DNA of 64,000 nt from the NCBI GenBank assembly GCA_039720395.1, contig CM077827.1:16221615-16285614 (forward strand). The letters run 5' to 3'. The stretch's first letter is position 1. The number at the start of each line of letters is the position of its first letter. Under the pieces are notes generated by a model. It had not been told where the DNA came from. It saw only the letters and a list, made by a program, of their open reading frames with translations, and did not search any database. Positions 1 through 11,276 of this stretch are shown here, piece by piece. This DNA comes from Liquidambar formosana (lineage: Eukaryota > Streptophyta > Magnoliopsida > Saxifragales > Altingiaceae). The position numbers and the translations under genes are program-made.

Positions 1-1090
1 GTTTTGCATGCAGAAATCTGAGTTCTTCTCCAAACTTTTCATGCCATATATGGTTAGAAAGCTCTTCGAATCAGCTTTCAAACCCAACAAACGGTTCGTC
101 GATCTGAGTTCTGTAGAGAAAGTAATGAATTTTTTACTACAGGCTGTCTGGAAAGACAGTTTTACGCGGGAATGGAACTCTAGGTTGTTCTTCATCTTCT
201 TCTTATATTAATTTGATTTATATTAATCATATGATGATTATATACAATTATATATACTGTATATATAATTACTATATATATTTGATACATTAAAAATCGA
301 ATTTAAAAGAAAAACAAAGCTTGAAGTTCTTGAAGAGGCCGAATCTGGGTTCTTGAAAAACCCAAGTTAGTTTTCTGGTTTTTGTTCATTCTCTTCCATC
401 AAAATCATTATGAATGATCATAGATTTAATATATATATTGTATATATGTTTATCTTTGATGTTGGTATGAGTTTTGAATTAAAAACAATCAAAAAGTTTG
501 AGTTTTAAAATTTTCCAACAAAGCAGTTTTCTGGGCAGCATGATACAGCCATGGTTATTGGCTTGTATCTTCTTCATGGAAGCATGGCAGGGCATGAAAC
601 CACCTCCATTAGAATCGTGGGACACTAGGGAATGAAACCCAAGAGGTTTCGAGCACTCATGGTAGCAGCAGCCTGGGTTTTAGAACCCATTCTGTTCTTT
701 ATCCTTTTTCTGCAGAATTTTTGATAAATCGATGAAGATGGAATTATGTAGGCTGTTTGGGCTTGATTTGATCAATGAAATCTCACCTATGGGGGTCGAA
801 AATCATATAGGGATATGATTTTAGGGCTGCCAAAGCTTGGGCAGCCATGGTTGGATCGTGGCAGCCATGAAAGCTTCTTTGAAGCTTCATCTTCTTCAGT
901 AGGCAGCAGCTAGGGTTTATGGAAACCCCTCCCAAATTCGACCTAGGGCTCTTGGCCCTTAATCACCACCTCTGTGATGATTGTCCCAGATGTGGGAGAG
1001 TGCCCCAAGGCCAGGCATAGGCTGGCAGCGGCCATGGGTGGATCATGGCAGCCATGGAAGCTCCACGGCAGCCTCCTTCTATTTTCGGAA

Positions 1091-1266
1091 ATTAGGGTTT
1101 TCTTAGGAAACCCTAATCCTATGTGTACTAGGGTTTTAGAAACCCTAATTACCCTCATTAATGTGTCCTATTAGGGTTCTAATTATGACATTAATGACCA
1201 GCCTTGGTCATTAATGAAACCGGTTCTAATTAAATGCATTAGGGTTTAAGTTTATGAAACCCTAAT
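1091..1266. repeat. Cluster of perfect telo-box inverted repeats
   Basis: Four perfect stem-loops lie within 176 bp. ATTAGGGTTT (1091-1100) pairs with AAACCCTAAT (1108-1117). TAGGGTTT (1129-1136) pairs with AAACCCTA (1140-1147). CATTAATGACCA (1189-1200) pairs with TGGTCATTAATG (1205-1216). ATTAGGGTTT (1238-1247) pairs with AAACCCTAAT (1257-1266). AAACCCTAA is the plant telo-box seen in promoters. No function can be assigned here. Confidence 0.8.
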
Positions 1267-1480
1267 CCTAATACATTTAAAATTTGATTTCTCCCCAATT
1301 AAATTAATTCCAAAATTAATTATATAATTAATATTGATTAATTTTAAGATGTTTTAAATTGTTTAAAGCAATTTTGGAATAAATTTATTTTCTGGAATTT
1401 TTTTATTTAAATAAAATTGTTTTATTTATTTAAGTTAATTCCTAATACTATAGTATTAGATACTAGTTAGTATTATTTAA

Positions 1481-1890
1481 TTGTTTTAATTATTCTAATA
1501 ATTTTGATTAATATGATTGATCAAAATTAGATGTTTTAAAGAGTTAAAACATATTAGGATAGATTAAAATAATTTTGGGAAATTAAATGATTAAAAGTTG
1601 TTTTAATTCAATAATTGATTTCTAAATTAGGGTTTTAGAAATTCTAATTTTAGAAATTAATAAATGCCATTTATTTTGTTTTATTTAGTTGTTTTAATTA
1701 TTCTAGTAATTTTGATTAATATGATTGATCAAAATACAATGTTTTAAAGAGTTAAAATCATACAAGAATAGATTAAAACAATCTTTGAAAATTATTGATT
1801 AAAAGGAGTTTTAATTCAATAATTGATTTCTAAATTAGGGTTTAGGAAATTCTAATTTTAGAAATTAATAAAACATTACTATTTTCATTA
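1481..1890. repeat. Tandem duplication, about 208-bp unit
   Basis: Two diverged copies lie head to tail, at 1481-1688 and 1689-about 1890. Both start TTGTTTTAATTATTCTA and share the words TTGATTAATATGATTGATCA and TTCAATAATTGATTTCTAAA at matching offsets. The unit is AT-rich with no reading frame. Confidence 0.75.
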
Positions 1891-2704
1891 TTTTAATTCT
1901 GGAAATGATATTTTGAGGTCCCCTAATGAGATTGGAAGCATTAATGAGATTAATGAAGTCCAATTAATAGAGTTACCATAATGCCCATATGTTTTAATTG
2001 CTTACAGTACTTTTATTTATGCAATATGATTGTATAATTGTGTATGGATAATGATTATGGACTAAGCCCCCTTAAACCAATTGTGATTGGCCATCTTGTG
2101 GGTTGTGAAATACTTTTCAAAGGGTTGTAATTTATTTATGGTGATGTAATTTTTTAATTGGGACTTGCATGCCACCTTTTTCTCCCTCACTCTCTCTATC
2201 ATTCTCTTATGTACCCCACATTCCCCTTATGTATCCCTTTCTTTAAATTATGTAAATTGTTATGTAATCGAGAGTGCACTAAAGAGCATGGTGGACTCAA
2301 AAGAGCATCGTGGAGCCCAACAAGCCAATGGTGGAGACTATCAAGCCCATGGAGGAATTGGAGGACTTGAAAGCTTAGAGAAGACTTTCAAGAATGCATG
2401 CATGTTTTTCCATTGAATGTTTTACGATCACTTACACCTACCATAGACCTTGGATTCAATCTATTGGCTTGGATTGAATCTTCTTAAAGTCCATAATCAT
2501 CATAGTGGAAGCTTTAATTTATGAGATAATTGTATTAGCTCCAATACCATAGTTTGGTATATGTTGACACCCAATTTTGTACCGCCTGACATTTTGGACC
2601 ACCTTCAAGCCCAATGATAAAGGGCAGCAGCAGATGAACTACCACAAGCGAGCCTGAAAGACCCATGTAAGCACAATGTGGCTTTTTGATACCTTTTGAT
2701 ATCC

Positions 2705-2857
2705 CATGATCGTATGAGCATGGTTCACGCACGTACGTGCATCTTCCATGCACGTATGATCATGCCCTTTATTTTCCAACACAGCTTTTTGATACCCCAT
2801 GATCGTACGAGCATGGTTCATGCACGTACGTGCATCTTCCATGCACGTACGATCATG
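2705..2857. repeat. Two 60-bp near-palindromes in tandem
   Basis: Blocks at 2705-2764 and 2798-2857 sit in a 93-bp tandem repeat inside the solo LTR. In the second block 52 of 60 positions are self-complementary, and its core ATGCACGTACGTGCAT is a perfect 16-bp palindrome. The outer arms begin CATGATCGTACG and end CGTACGATCATG. Such DNA could form a cruciform, or an RNA hairpin if transcribed. Confidence 0.85.
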
Positions 2858-3561
2858 CCCCTTATTTTTGAAATTTTCAGCTTTTCCCTCCAAATCATTC
2901 CTTTCCTTATGAAGCCCCTATGCTAACAGTTGCTTGGTGGCGGCTAAGAAACCCTAATGAACTCCGAAATAAACCCTAATACCTCCCTATATATACCCCA
3001 CTTTCAACCAAGAGAAGGGATCCAACTTTTGCACCCAGCCTCCAACCTGAAAGATCTGAAAACTCATAGTTGTGACTACGAGAGGTCCGGAAAGCAAGCT
3101 CGGGAAGAAATTGCTGTTGCCCGTACTTGAGGGTATCAATTTTCAATCCTTTATTCCATTTCCTTGTGATTTAGTATGATTATTAATTGCATGAAATGTG
3201 CATAACATCTTCCGCATCCCTTTCATTTAATGGTTGGCATTCAAATTCGTTTTAACATCTATTCATCCCTTGCATATGATATTCAATATTCTAAATATTG
3301 TTCGGGCATAAAGGATAGGAAGAATCATGCAATCATATTTGTCCATCAATTCCAGCATTCAACTCGCATGATTTAGGCCTCTGCATACAAGTATCATTTA
3401 TTGCGTGTACATCCTCATCAATATTTGCTTTCATTCCTTCATCATTTAGATTTAGGTCATTTTTATCACTTCTGAGTCACATTTGAGTCAATTTCCTATA
3501 TATATCCGAGTCACAGATTCGTTCGAGCAAAGCATGGTAAGTGTTAGGCTAATTTATTGAG

Positions 3562-3621
3562 CATGTGCGTACGTACGTATGATGTGCACATACGTGCCTT
3601 CTATATGCACGTACGTGCATG
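3562..3621. repeat. Third, diverged 60-bp palindrome
   Basis: The block starts CATGTGCGTACG and ends CGTACGTGCATG, has the same 60-bp length as the two blocks at 2705-2857, and shares their CACGTACGTGCATG words. Self-complementarity is weaker in the middle. It lies in the 3' half of the same solo LTR. Confidence 0.65.
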
Positions 3622-4959
3622 ACCCCTATTTTTGTAGTTTAATCTTTCTCTCGTTTTTGCAGGCAGTGTAAGCATTTCTCATAGCCCTTTGAATACTTTG
3701 CCACTGTATATACCTGTTCATATATCTTGTTTAATTCCTTTTTCTTTCCCATCACTGCGTGCCATGATTGAGTTCAATTGCATAAGTGTTTGGTTAATGG
3801 TTGAGCCTAATTAAGTCCTTTTTAATTAAAACCAATAAGTACATGTGGGGGCCGGCCTCGGCCGGGCGTTATTGGGTGCCTAACACCTTCCCAACGACAT
3901 ACCCTAGCTCCAAACCCAAACAATTTCTGGTTATGGTAAGTTAGACCTTTCCTAAGGGTCAATTGGCTCCCGAAGCCAAATCGGGCGGCGACTCCCTCTA
4001 CGCCCTAATCATCCGTGGTTAGTGGCATACTCCTGAGCCCGGCGTGGTCTAGGACATGGTGCTCACAGTATATGTTACCTATTCACTTAGGGACTAATAT
4101 CAAAATATGGTACATTATATATGTTGATATATAATAGCATGCGATATATGATTTATAATAGCATGAGATATATGATTATAAATAGCATAATTTATATATT
4201 TAAATTTTGATACATAGGATGCATGTTAATTTGATGAGACCCTTTAAAACCCTTCTTATTTAATATTAAGTTGAAAATGGAAAAGTCATTGGGAAATGAA
4301 TTCTTCATTGCCTTCCATCATTATAGGATCATCTAACGTCCCTTAATGTAGGTACCTAGCTGCAGACATGTAGGAGCTACCCATGTTAAAGACATTACTT
4401 GAAACTATCACATATGAGATATCATGGGGTGCCTAAACTGATATATACCAAGAAACTAACATGTGAGGTATATATTTGACGAAACATACCTGTGTGAATG
4501 ATGGGCTTAACTTAACTAGGGAAGTATTCCAAGAAACTAATATGTGAGGTGTATGTTCCCTAGAGGCAAAATGATTGGAACTTGCTTATGAAGCAATAGA
4601 CAAAGACTTGTCTTCTTATTGTGGGTTAGAAGTCAAAAAACTAACATGTAAGGCTTCTAGGTCATAGTGGGACGCCAATCCCCATTAAGGAATGAGATTC
4701 CCAAATTCCATTAGAGGGTGTATGGGATTTAATAAAATAGTGGGAGGTACCATATGATTAAAGACCCAATCATAATGGATAAAAATGAAATCTAATTCTT
4801 TGTTTATGTAGATTACCTAATTACTCACCTCAAAACCCCTATTTCCTAATATATAGGATATTGATAGTTTGACTAAACCTGATTTCTTTAATTGACTTAG
4901 GAAATTGAGAATTGTTCTCAATTTCAAAAGATTATTTATATGCTATAAGGCCTTTCCTT

Positions 4960-6782
4960 AAAAGCCCTCCATAAAACATCCTAAGAAGAAAAAGACACTA
5001 TGCACAATTGGCATTTTGTTGCCATGCTATATGATAGTAATGATGACTAATGAGCTTCAGAAGCAAAATTAGTCAATGCAAGTGCCTTTAATGTCCTGCA
5101 TCACATACAAAGGTTGTATGGTGAGTAAAATAATACTATAAAGTATAGTACTTATAAAAGACTTCTTCTGGACTAGGATGTAATAAAGGTTGTTTATTTG
5201 AAAATGATTAATCACATAAAATAGCTTGAGAAGCTAGATGTGATTTAAAATGGAAGCATAGAGGGAAGCAAGTCCTGAAAAGTCAAAGACAAAGAAATAT
5301 AACTATTTTTGTAGTAAACATAAGGTATTGTAAAGGGAACTTGATAAAGTATCAATTTTCCTAGAAGAACCAAACTTTTGAAGTTTTGGTTCATGCTCTA
5401 AACTAAATTGTTGGTTAGTTTTGCTTCTTTGTTTTTTTTTTTTTTTGGATTCTAGAGTAATCTAAATGAAAGCAAAAAGTTAAGTAGATAATAAGTTACC
5501 TTTAAAATTTAATAGAGCAAAAGTTGCTAGATTAATTTTGGAACTTATTTCTTAACTAGGTCATTTAAGACATTATAGAAATTTGATTTTTGAATTTAAA
5601 TGACTAATTAGAGCGAATGCAACGTATTCTAAGAATACAAGAGATGTAGAGACTCTCATTTAAATGTAGTAATTATAACTTGGTTATGAGATGACCAAGC
5701 CCATCTTTTACTTGGTGAAGTGAAAGAGTTACATTTATAATTTGACTAATACATTGTGATGCATATAGTCATATAGAGCATGCATTCAATTAAAGTAGAC
5801 TCCTCTTAGAATACCATAGCTCAATGGTGAATCTAAGAGAACGAATTGAACCCTATTAAGATATGGTTTGATCCATGATGAGTTTTACTAATGTATCCAT
5901 CTAGGATATACCTTAAAATGCCACATATTGATAATTTAGGGTTCACTCCAGTTTTGTCCTAGATATGTTATATTGGATATAATATGGAAAGAAACCCAAC
6001 TTAAAGAAGTTAAGGCTTGGGATTGTGCTATGTATGTCTAGAGACATAATGTAGACAATCTAGAAATAAGGTCAAGTAAATGTTGAATTGTGGAATATCC
6101 CAAAAGTGGTTGGGATAGTATTTCTATTATCCTAATGAACAAAAGTTGTCCATTAGGATGTTTGCTGGATTTTCTTGAGAAAGAGTTCATTCAAGAAAGA
6201 TGCAAAAGTAGATAGAATTTACAGAATTGTTTGTAAAGACACAAACCAACAAAGATCCAACCCTTGCCCCTATTGAGGCAAAACCTTTAATTACACCACA
6301 GTCCTTTCATAGATCAAATTGGATATTTTTCAATATATAAGAGATACAGTATCTCTATAAATTGTTCTTTGGTCATAAAGATCACCAAAATAATCCTATT
6401 GATTATGATTAGGCGATGTTTGACATCAACTCGAGAAATGACTAAGAGTCATTAAATCCAATATGGTTAGGTAGAGACCTAAAAGGCTGGGCTATTTAAG
6501 AATATTTTCAACATAGGCAAAAAGTTGTCTATAAAGAAACTTGTTTTATAATAGTTATGCTGAAATCCATTTGAATCTTGTTATCTATAAACACACATTT
6601 TGAATATGAGATATGTCAAAAAGAATATAAAGATGTTATATCAAATGGTGAAAAACCATAAAAGTGTGTAAGTTATAGAAGTCTATTAATAGACTACAAG
6701 ATTCTCATAATTAGAACATCTATAAAGTTGAAGTAATCAAATTGTTTGATTTCTCAAATTGTTTGATTTCTCTCATTGTATA
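4960..6782 (+). pseudogene. copia gag and integrase remnant, unreadable
   Basis: A decayed CCHC zinc knuckle can be traced at about 5306-5357, where the DNA still resembles codons for CSKHxxxWKRN with stops and indels. The position, before the RT remnant and after a presumed gag, fits a copia polyprotein. Integrase motifs were not convincingly recovered between 5400 and 6780. Stops occur in all frames, so no product is expected. Confidence 0.5.
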
Positions 6783-7720
6783 GATGGACCATGAGTGTAT
6801 AAAAGGTTAGTGGGAGTGCGATCGTTTTTCTTTATCCTAAGTATAGATGGCATTCTAATCATTATGAATGATATATGAATGTTATCTAATGTAAAGTTTT
6901 TGTTTTTAGAGAAAAACTAATTCATGAAAGATTTGGCAGAAGCATCCAACAAGATCTATAGAGATAGATCATGTAGATTGCTAAGTATCTCCAAATCATT
7001 AAACATAGTTGAAATGTTGAAGGAGTTCAACATGCAGAATTCTAAGAGAGATCTTATTTACTTAAGATATATATAGAATTCATTATTCAAGGGCATGTCC
7101 CCTAGGATAACACAAGTAAGGTTCTTAAAGTGTTAAGAAACCTTATTATACACTATGTATTGAACCAGATATCTATTATTTTGTAATTGTTACAAATAGT
7201 TATCAGTCAATCCAAATTTAGAATATTGGATTGTATATGGAAATTATAACTCATAGTTGATGAGTATATGGATTTAGATTTAATCCATAAAAGGGTATAC
7301 TTTATGATCACCTTGGTTGATGAAATACTTAATGGAAGAACTATATATATGATACAGTGGATTCCATTATTGAGGGTGAAATAATTGTCGCATTGTCTAG
7401 GAGACTATTTGGATCTATAAGTTCATTTAGAACTTGGAGTTGTTCCTAGCATTGAGTTGCCCATATCTTGTTTTGTGACAACAATGGGCCTATAGCTCAA
7501 GCATCGGAACCACGGTCTCATCAAAGATCTGAATATATTAGGCGACTAGTTCCAAATGATTAGAGAATCAGTGGAAGCGGTAACATGTATTCATTACAGA
7601 ATATATTAACTACATGAGTTAATGTAGACCTACTAATCAAAGCTTCAAGACATAATGGGTTATGTATTATACCAACATCTTGAGAAGATGCGTATGAGAT
7701 ACTTGGTCGATTGGCTTTAG
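6783..7720 (+). pseudogene. copia reverse transcriptase and RNase H remnant
   Basis: At 6783-6872 the DNA still reads as the block around the copia RT motif YVDDILLIGND, now degraded so that SIDGILIIMND is seen in one frame. At 6921-7054 follows the block FMKDL...IYRDRS..LL...FNMQNSKR. At about 7470-7530 the RNase H sequence CDNNGPIAQASEPRSHQ can be read. The order and spacing match a copia pol C-terminus, and the remnant ends just before the LTR at 7735. Multiple stops and frameshifts make it non-functional. Confidence 0.8.
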
Positions 7721-7734
7721 TGCAAGTGAGATAT

Positions 7735-9407
7735 TGTTAGGATTATGCCCTAGAGCCAATCATGGAGATGATTGTTTAGGGATTAGGAACAATCATTTGA
7801 TTTCATTTAAGTATGTCACATTTATTATTGATTTAATAAAAGGGCTTATTCTATTATGTTTATATCCATCATTTATATTTACATAATATGTATATGGAGT
7901 TAGAGTTGAGAATATGAAATTACAAAGTGTTGTAATTTTGAGACTGTAAATATATCTCTGTACTAAACTCCTAAAGCATTCCTAGTTAAAGGTTCACTAA
8001 GATGGACAGTAATGAACTATAGGACTAGCACTTGTTAGGTTGACTCTATAGGAGGATAGCTAGTCTCAAGCTATTTGTGTGGAGACACTACAACTAATAA
8101 GTAGGTGCCTATTATTAGAATAGGTACACTGAATGTGACCAAAGATATGAGATAAACTGAATGGAGTTTTATCTTGCCTGTCAATCAGTTTCTCATTGTT
8201 ATAGTGGTATAAGTAATCTTTAGACCTGAGACACCATAGTTGTCTTATGCATGTAGCTTTAGAAGTTTGATAACACTAAGTGCAGATCCTATTCAGGGGT
8301 CTGCAAAGGTGTTCATTGGCCCTCCTGCTATATGTATGAAGGTATGTGAGTGATCAACAAAGGATCCATCACTCTTAGGAAAAAGAGAAAGAATGTCTCA
8401 TATAGCATTCATAATATAACTCATTAAATCCATGGCCATGGTAGGATGAATGTGGAAAAGAGTTTCCATGAGTTCATCAATGAGTTGCTATTCATGATTG
8501 AGTATAAAGTAATTAAACTAGGGACTTGACAGACTTCCATGTCCTATTAGTTTAATTGGAAACATTGTGTTGAAGGAAGGATGCAATTGTAACCTATAAA
8601 CTATAACAGAAGGGTTCTTTGTTAGATACTTATTCACATCATTAAGGACAACACCATGAACCATATGCTAGGTGTTATTCATGGTTAGTAGAAGCCCTAA
8701 TTGATATAAGTGAGTTATAATCAATTAGGGAATTAGAAGGAGTTCCAATTAGACCCTAAATGGAAAGAGTTTCATTGTGCACACCTCGTGCTATTCCTAC
8801 TACTTAATGATGTGAACCCAATGGGTCACACACTGATCATGCAAGAAGAACTTTAAATTCTATGAGAGAAATGGCATAAGTGAATAAAAGAATAGTTCTT
8901 AAGGGGCAAGGTTGTATAAGATACAAACTAAAGGGGTTATTGTGTAATTAGGAGTAATTACACAAAACCTATTAGGGTTTGAAGTCCCCCCTTGGCCGGC
9001 CCTAGTGGAGGCTTTATAAAGCCTCCTATGATGTGATGACATCATCACTTGATCATACTTTGGAGGCTCCCCAAGGCTGGCCGAAAATCACAAGGGGCTC
9101 TCTCTCTCTCTCTCTTTTCTTCTCCTACTCTAGCAACAACGAGGGAAAGAAGGAAAAGACTTGAAACTCTAGCTAAGTGTGGATACCGTTGGAGGCAGTA
9201 CACTTAGACTGCTCGTACGCTACTGTCCGGATTCAAAGCTAGGAGCAAAATGGAGAAGACATAATCAACTGTAAGTTCTAAACCCTTTCTTTGTAATTAG
9301 TGTTTTATTGTTTTGTATGAACCACAATCAGATTCATGGGCTGCATGGAATTGATAGGAAATTTTGATTATTCCGCATTCTATTTCCTTCTAGTTCAATT
9401 CCTTACA
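7735..9407 (+). repeat. 3' LTR of the decayed copia element
   Basis: The 1673-bp LTR runs from TGTTAGGATTATGCCC to TTCCTTACA. The reverse-strand block at 55594-57248 (1655 bp) has the same start, middle and end words, which confirms the limits. It holds a TATA box at about 9013-9019 and a CT microsatellite at about 9097-9114. The 5 bases after it are GCTAT; the matching upstream duplication was not found because the 5' end is missing. Confidence 0.85.
9007..9026. promoter_or_regulatory. LTR TATA box inside a perfect palindrome
   Basis: GGAGGCTTTATAAAGCCTCC is a perfect 20-bp palindrome centred on the TATA box of the copia LTR. In the sister LTR (minus strand, 55960-55980) the arms are GTGTGG and CCACAC around a TAAATA core, so the arm sequence differs but complementarity is kept. 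Promoter role is inferred from the TATA word and its place in the LTR. Confidence 0.6.
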
Positions 9408-11276
9408 GCTATCTAATGAATTAGTGAGCATGATGAGGGCCCATATGATGATAAGGAAATGGCTTTAATTGGACATGGAAAATTATGAAATTAGGCCATG
9501 AACTCAATTAGACTTAAACTGGTTTCAGTGTGATTGAATCACTACCTTTGGGAGGAAAAGATGATTAAGACTGAATAGAGAATGTGGAGCACTGAAATGT
9601 TTGTTGTTGCTCAGTACCTTTACCAGCAGAAAGCAGGAATCATAATGAACCTACTCTAATTGAGTCTTTTTCTAAAGCAACCTTAAAGTATAGGATTATG
9701 GGTTGGGTTTGATAATTTGTAATTGTATCCTTCTTTTCCTCTTCGATGTCGCTCATTTCTGATGTGTCTCTAGATAATGAAATTCCACAAATGCCAAAAC
9801 TCCCTTAATCCAAGAAGATAATTAATGAAGATCAAGAAAGGAAAGTGAAACTCATCAAAATTGAAACTGTCATAGATGGCTTAAGCATCGATGAGGATCC
9901 TAAAGAAATATGGATTGTTTCCACTTTGCCCACATGAGAGCGGATCCACCCCATCACTTTGTTACAAAAGTTCAAGGACTTATCAAGATATGTTGAGAAA
10001 GATTGCATATTCGTTGTTCTAATGCCCAGATTTTGAACAATGGAAATCAAGATGAAGAAAGGCTATCATTTCTACTACCCTTCAAGCAAAAAAAAAATGA
10101 AAAGAAAATCCCTTGTTAGCCCTTTGAGCCTAAATATTTATTTCTAATACTCCTTTTAAGGATTAACCCATACACTAGGAGCAAATGCTGCAGATAGGAG
10201 TTGTTTAGAATAAGCAAAAGAAAGAAAAGAAAAAGAAGAGAAAAGAAATAAGAAAGAAATAAGAAAAGAAAAGAAAAGAAAAAAACAGGAAAAATGAAAA
10301 AGAAAAGAGAAAATAATGTAGAAATGAAATGAGGAGAATTGAAAATATGAAAGGGTAGAAAGGAAAATAAATAGGACATCATTTGGAGAATGAGTCGTGA
10401 AGTAATCCTTAATTGATAGGAACCCATGAAAATCAATTTTTGAGCCTTTATTATCCTTTCTTTCATGAGCCTAGATCCTTAAGCCCACATTACAGTCCAC
10501 ATAAAAGTCCTCTCAGATTGTTTGATATTGTTCAAATCAGAAAGAACTACGTTTGGCTTGATCCCTTTTGGGTACTTAGGCAACCCGTAGAGCTACAGCC
10601 ACATCATTTGAAATCCATGTGAAGGTACAATCGCATTATCTGTAGTCAATACAGGGGCATGAGCAGAGGAATTCATGTGCTTTTTGGGTACGTAGGCAAC
10701 TCATAGAGGTGCAACCACATCATTTGAAGTCCATGTGAAAGTATAATCGCATTATCTGTAATCAATACAAAGACATGACCAAAGGAATTCATATGCCTTT
10801 TGGGTACATAGGCAACTTGTAGAAGTGCAACCATATCATTTGAAGTCATGTGAAGGTAGAATCACATTATCCAAAGTCCATGCAGGGCCACGAGCAGAAG
10901 GATTCACGTGTAACAGTTCAAGAGGACAAGCTATAAAACTTCTTCGCAAGGTTGGGATAAGAAGGCACGCTAGGTTGAAAACCTAAATAAATAAAGGCAA
11001 CCTAGGCAAAAGTTAGGGCATTAAACAAAAGGAAAAATGAAAAAAAATAAAAATAAAAATAAAAGAAGAAGATGAAAATAAAAGAAAAGAAATAAAAGGA
11101 AAAAAAAAAGAATGGAAGAAGAAGATGTGTAAAAAAAGAAAAGAAAAGATAGGAAGAAAGAGAAAGAAGAAGAGTGAGAACTGGATGGAGAGGAAGGTGA
11201 TCCTAGTCTTCGATTCAAGGGGCAACACCGTCAGAACCGTCGTGCATCAAAGTTGATGAACCCTCTTAATTGTTAT
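9408..11276 (+). mobile_element. Tat/Ogre-like gypsy element, left part
   Basis: This is probably the internal region of a gypsy element that resumes at 21132 on the other side of the Sirevirus insertion; both sides carry the target duplication GTTAT. Around 9830-10050 a decayed frame reads DEDPKEI...LLQKFKD, weakly like the linker before RT in Tat elements. From 10080 on it is non-coding: purine-rich tracts (10200-10330, 11030-11180), a 116-bp tandem array, and the phrase CTAGGTTGAAAACCT, which recurs at 25139 and 26105. Long purine-rich 3' non-coding regions with tandem arrays are known from Tat/Ogre elements. Confidence 0.55.
10570..10917 (+). repeat. Three tandem copies of a 116-bp unit
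   Basis: Copies start at 10570, 10686 and 10802 with GGGTAC(T/G/A)TAGGCAACT-like words and contain AACCACATCATTTGAAGTC and TCGCATTATCTGTA. They lie in the 3' non-coding part of the Tat-like element. TACGTAGGCAAC recurs in another array at 23024-23260 of the same element. Confidence 0.85.

Larger units (their letters stand above)
1..2556. other. AT-rich region, no gene recognised
   Basis: No conserved protein domain could be read in any frame; the open frames are short and low in complexity. The stretch holds repeated GCAGCCATGG-like words between about 530 and 1060, many AAACCCTAA (telo-box-like) words between 300 and 1900, and the two repeat structures listed separately. It may be an old transposon, because such words and AT-rich spacers are common in plant LTR elements, but no terminal repeat or primer site was found. 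It ends where a solo LTR is inserted at GTATA. Confidence 0.5.
2562..4067 (+). mobile_element. Solo LTR, Ty3/gypsy (Tat-like)
   Basis: A 1506-bp block begins TGTTGACACCC and ends GCTCACA, and is flanked on both sides by the exact 5-bp duplication GTATA (2557-2561 and 4068-4072). That is what an LTR insertion leaves after recombination removes the interior. A TATATATA box is at 2988-2995. The last 230 bp carry the words GGGTGCCTAACACCTTCCCA and GGCGACTCC, which recur near the end of the LTR at 23330-24685, so both appear to belong to one broad gypsy group. No coding sequence is inside. The family name is inferred from end sequences only. Confidence 0.88.
4073..9407 (+). mobile_element. Decayed Ty1/copia element with 3' LTR
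   Basis: Coding remnants appear in the order gag zinc knuckle, reverse transcriptase, RNase H, then an LTR starting TGTTAGG at 7735. This is the copia order on the plus strand. No frame stays open for more than a few dozen codons. No 5' LTR is visible; the solo LTR at 2562-4067 lies just upstream and may sit inside the 5' part of this element. Repeats of AAACTAACATGTGAGG between 4400 and 4680 probably belong to the 5' untranslated part. The family is shared with the solo LTR at 55594-57248. Confidence 0.8.

Noticed and set aside
8..211. 67-codon frame at the left edge
   Set aside because: No domain is recognised and composition matches the AT-rich surroundings; the open length is within chance.
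10116..10466. 116-codon minus-strand frame rich in Phe and Leu that looks like a membrane protein
   Set aside because: It is the complement of a purine-rich AAAGAAA tract in a Tat-like non-coding region; the hydrophobic look follows from base composition. The same holds for 11013-11228.
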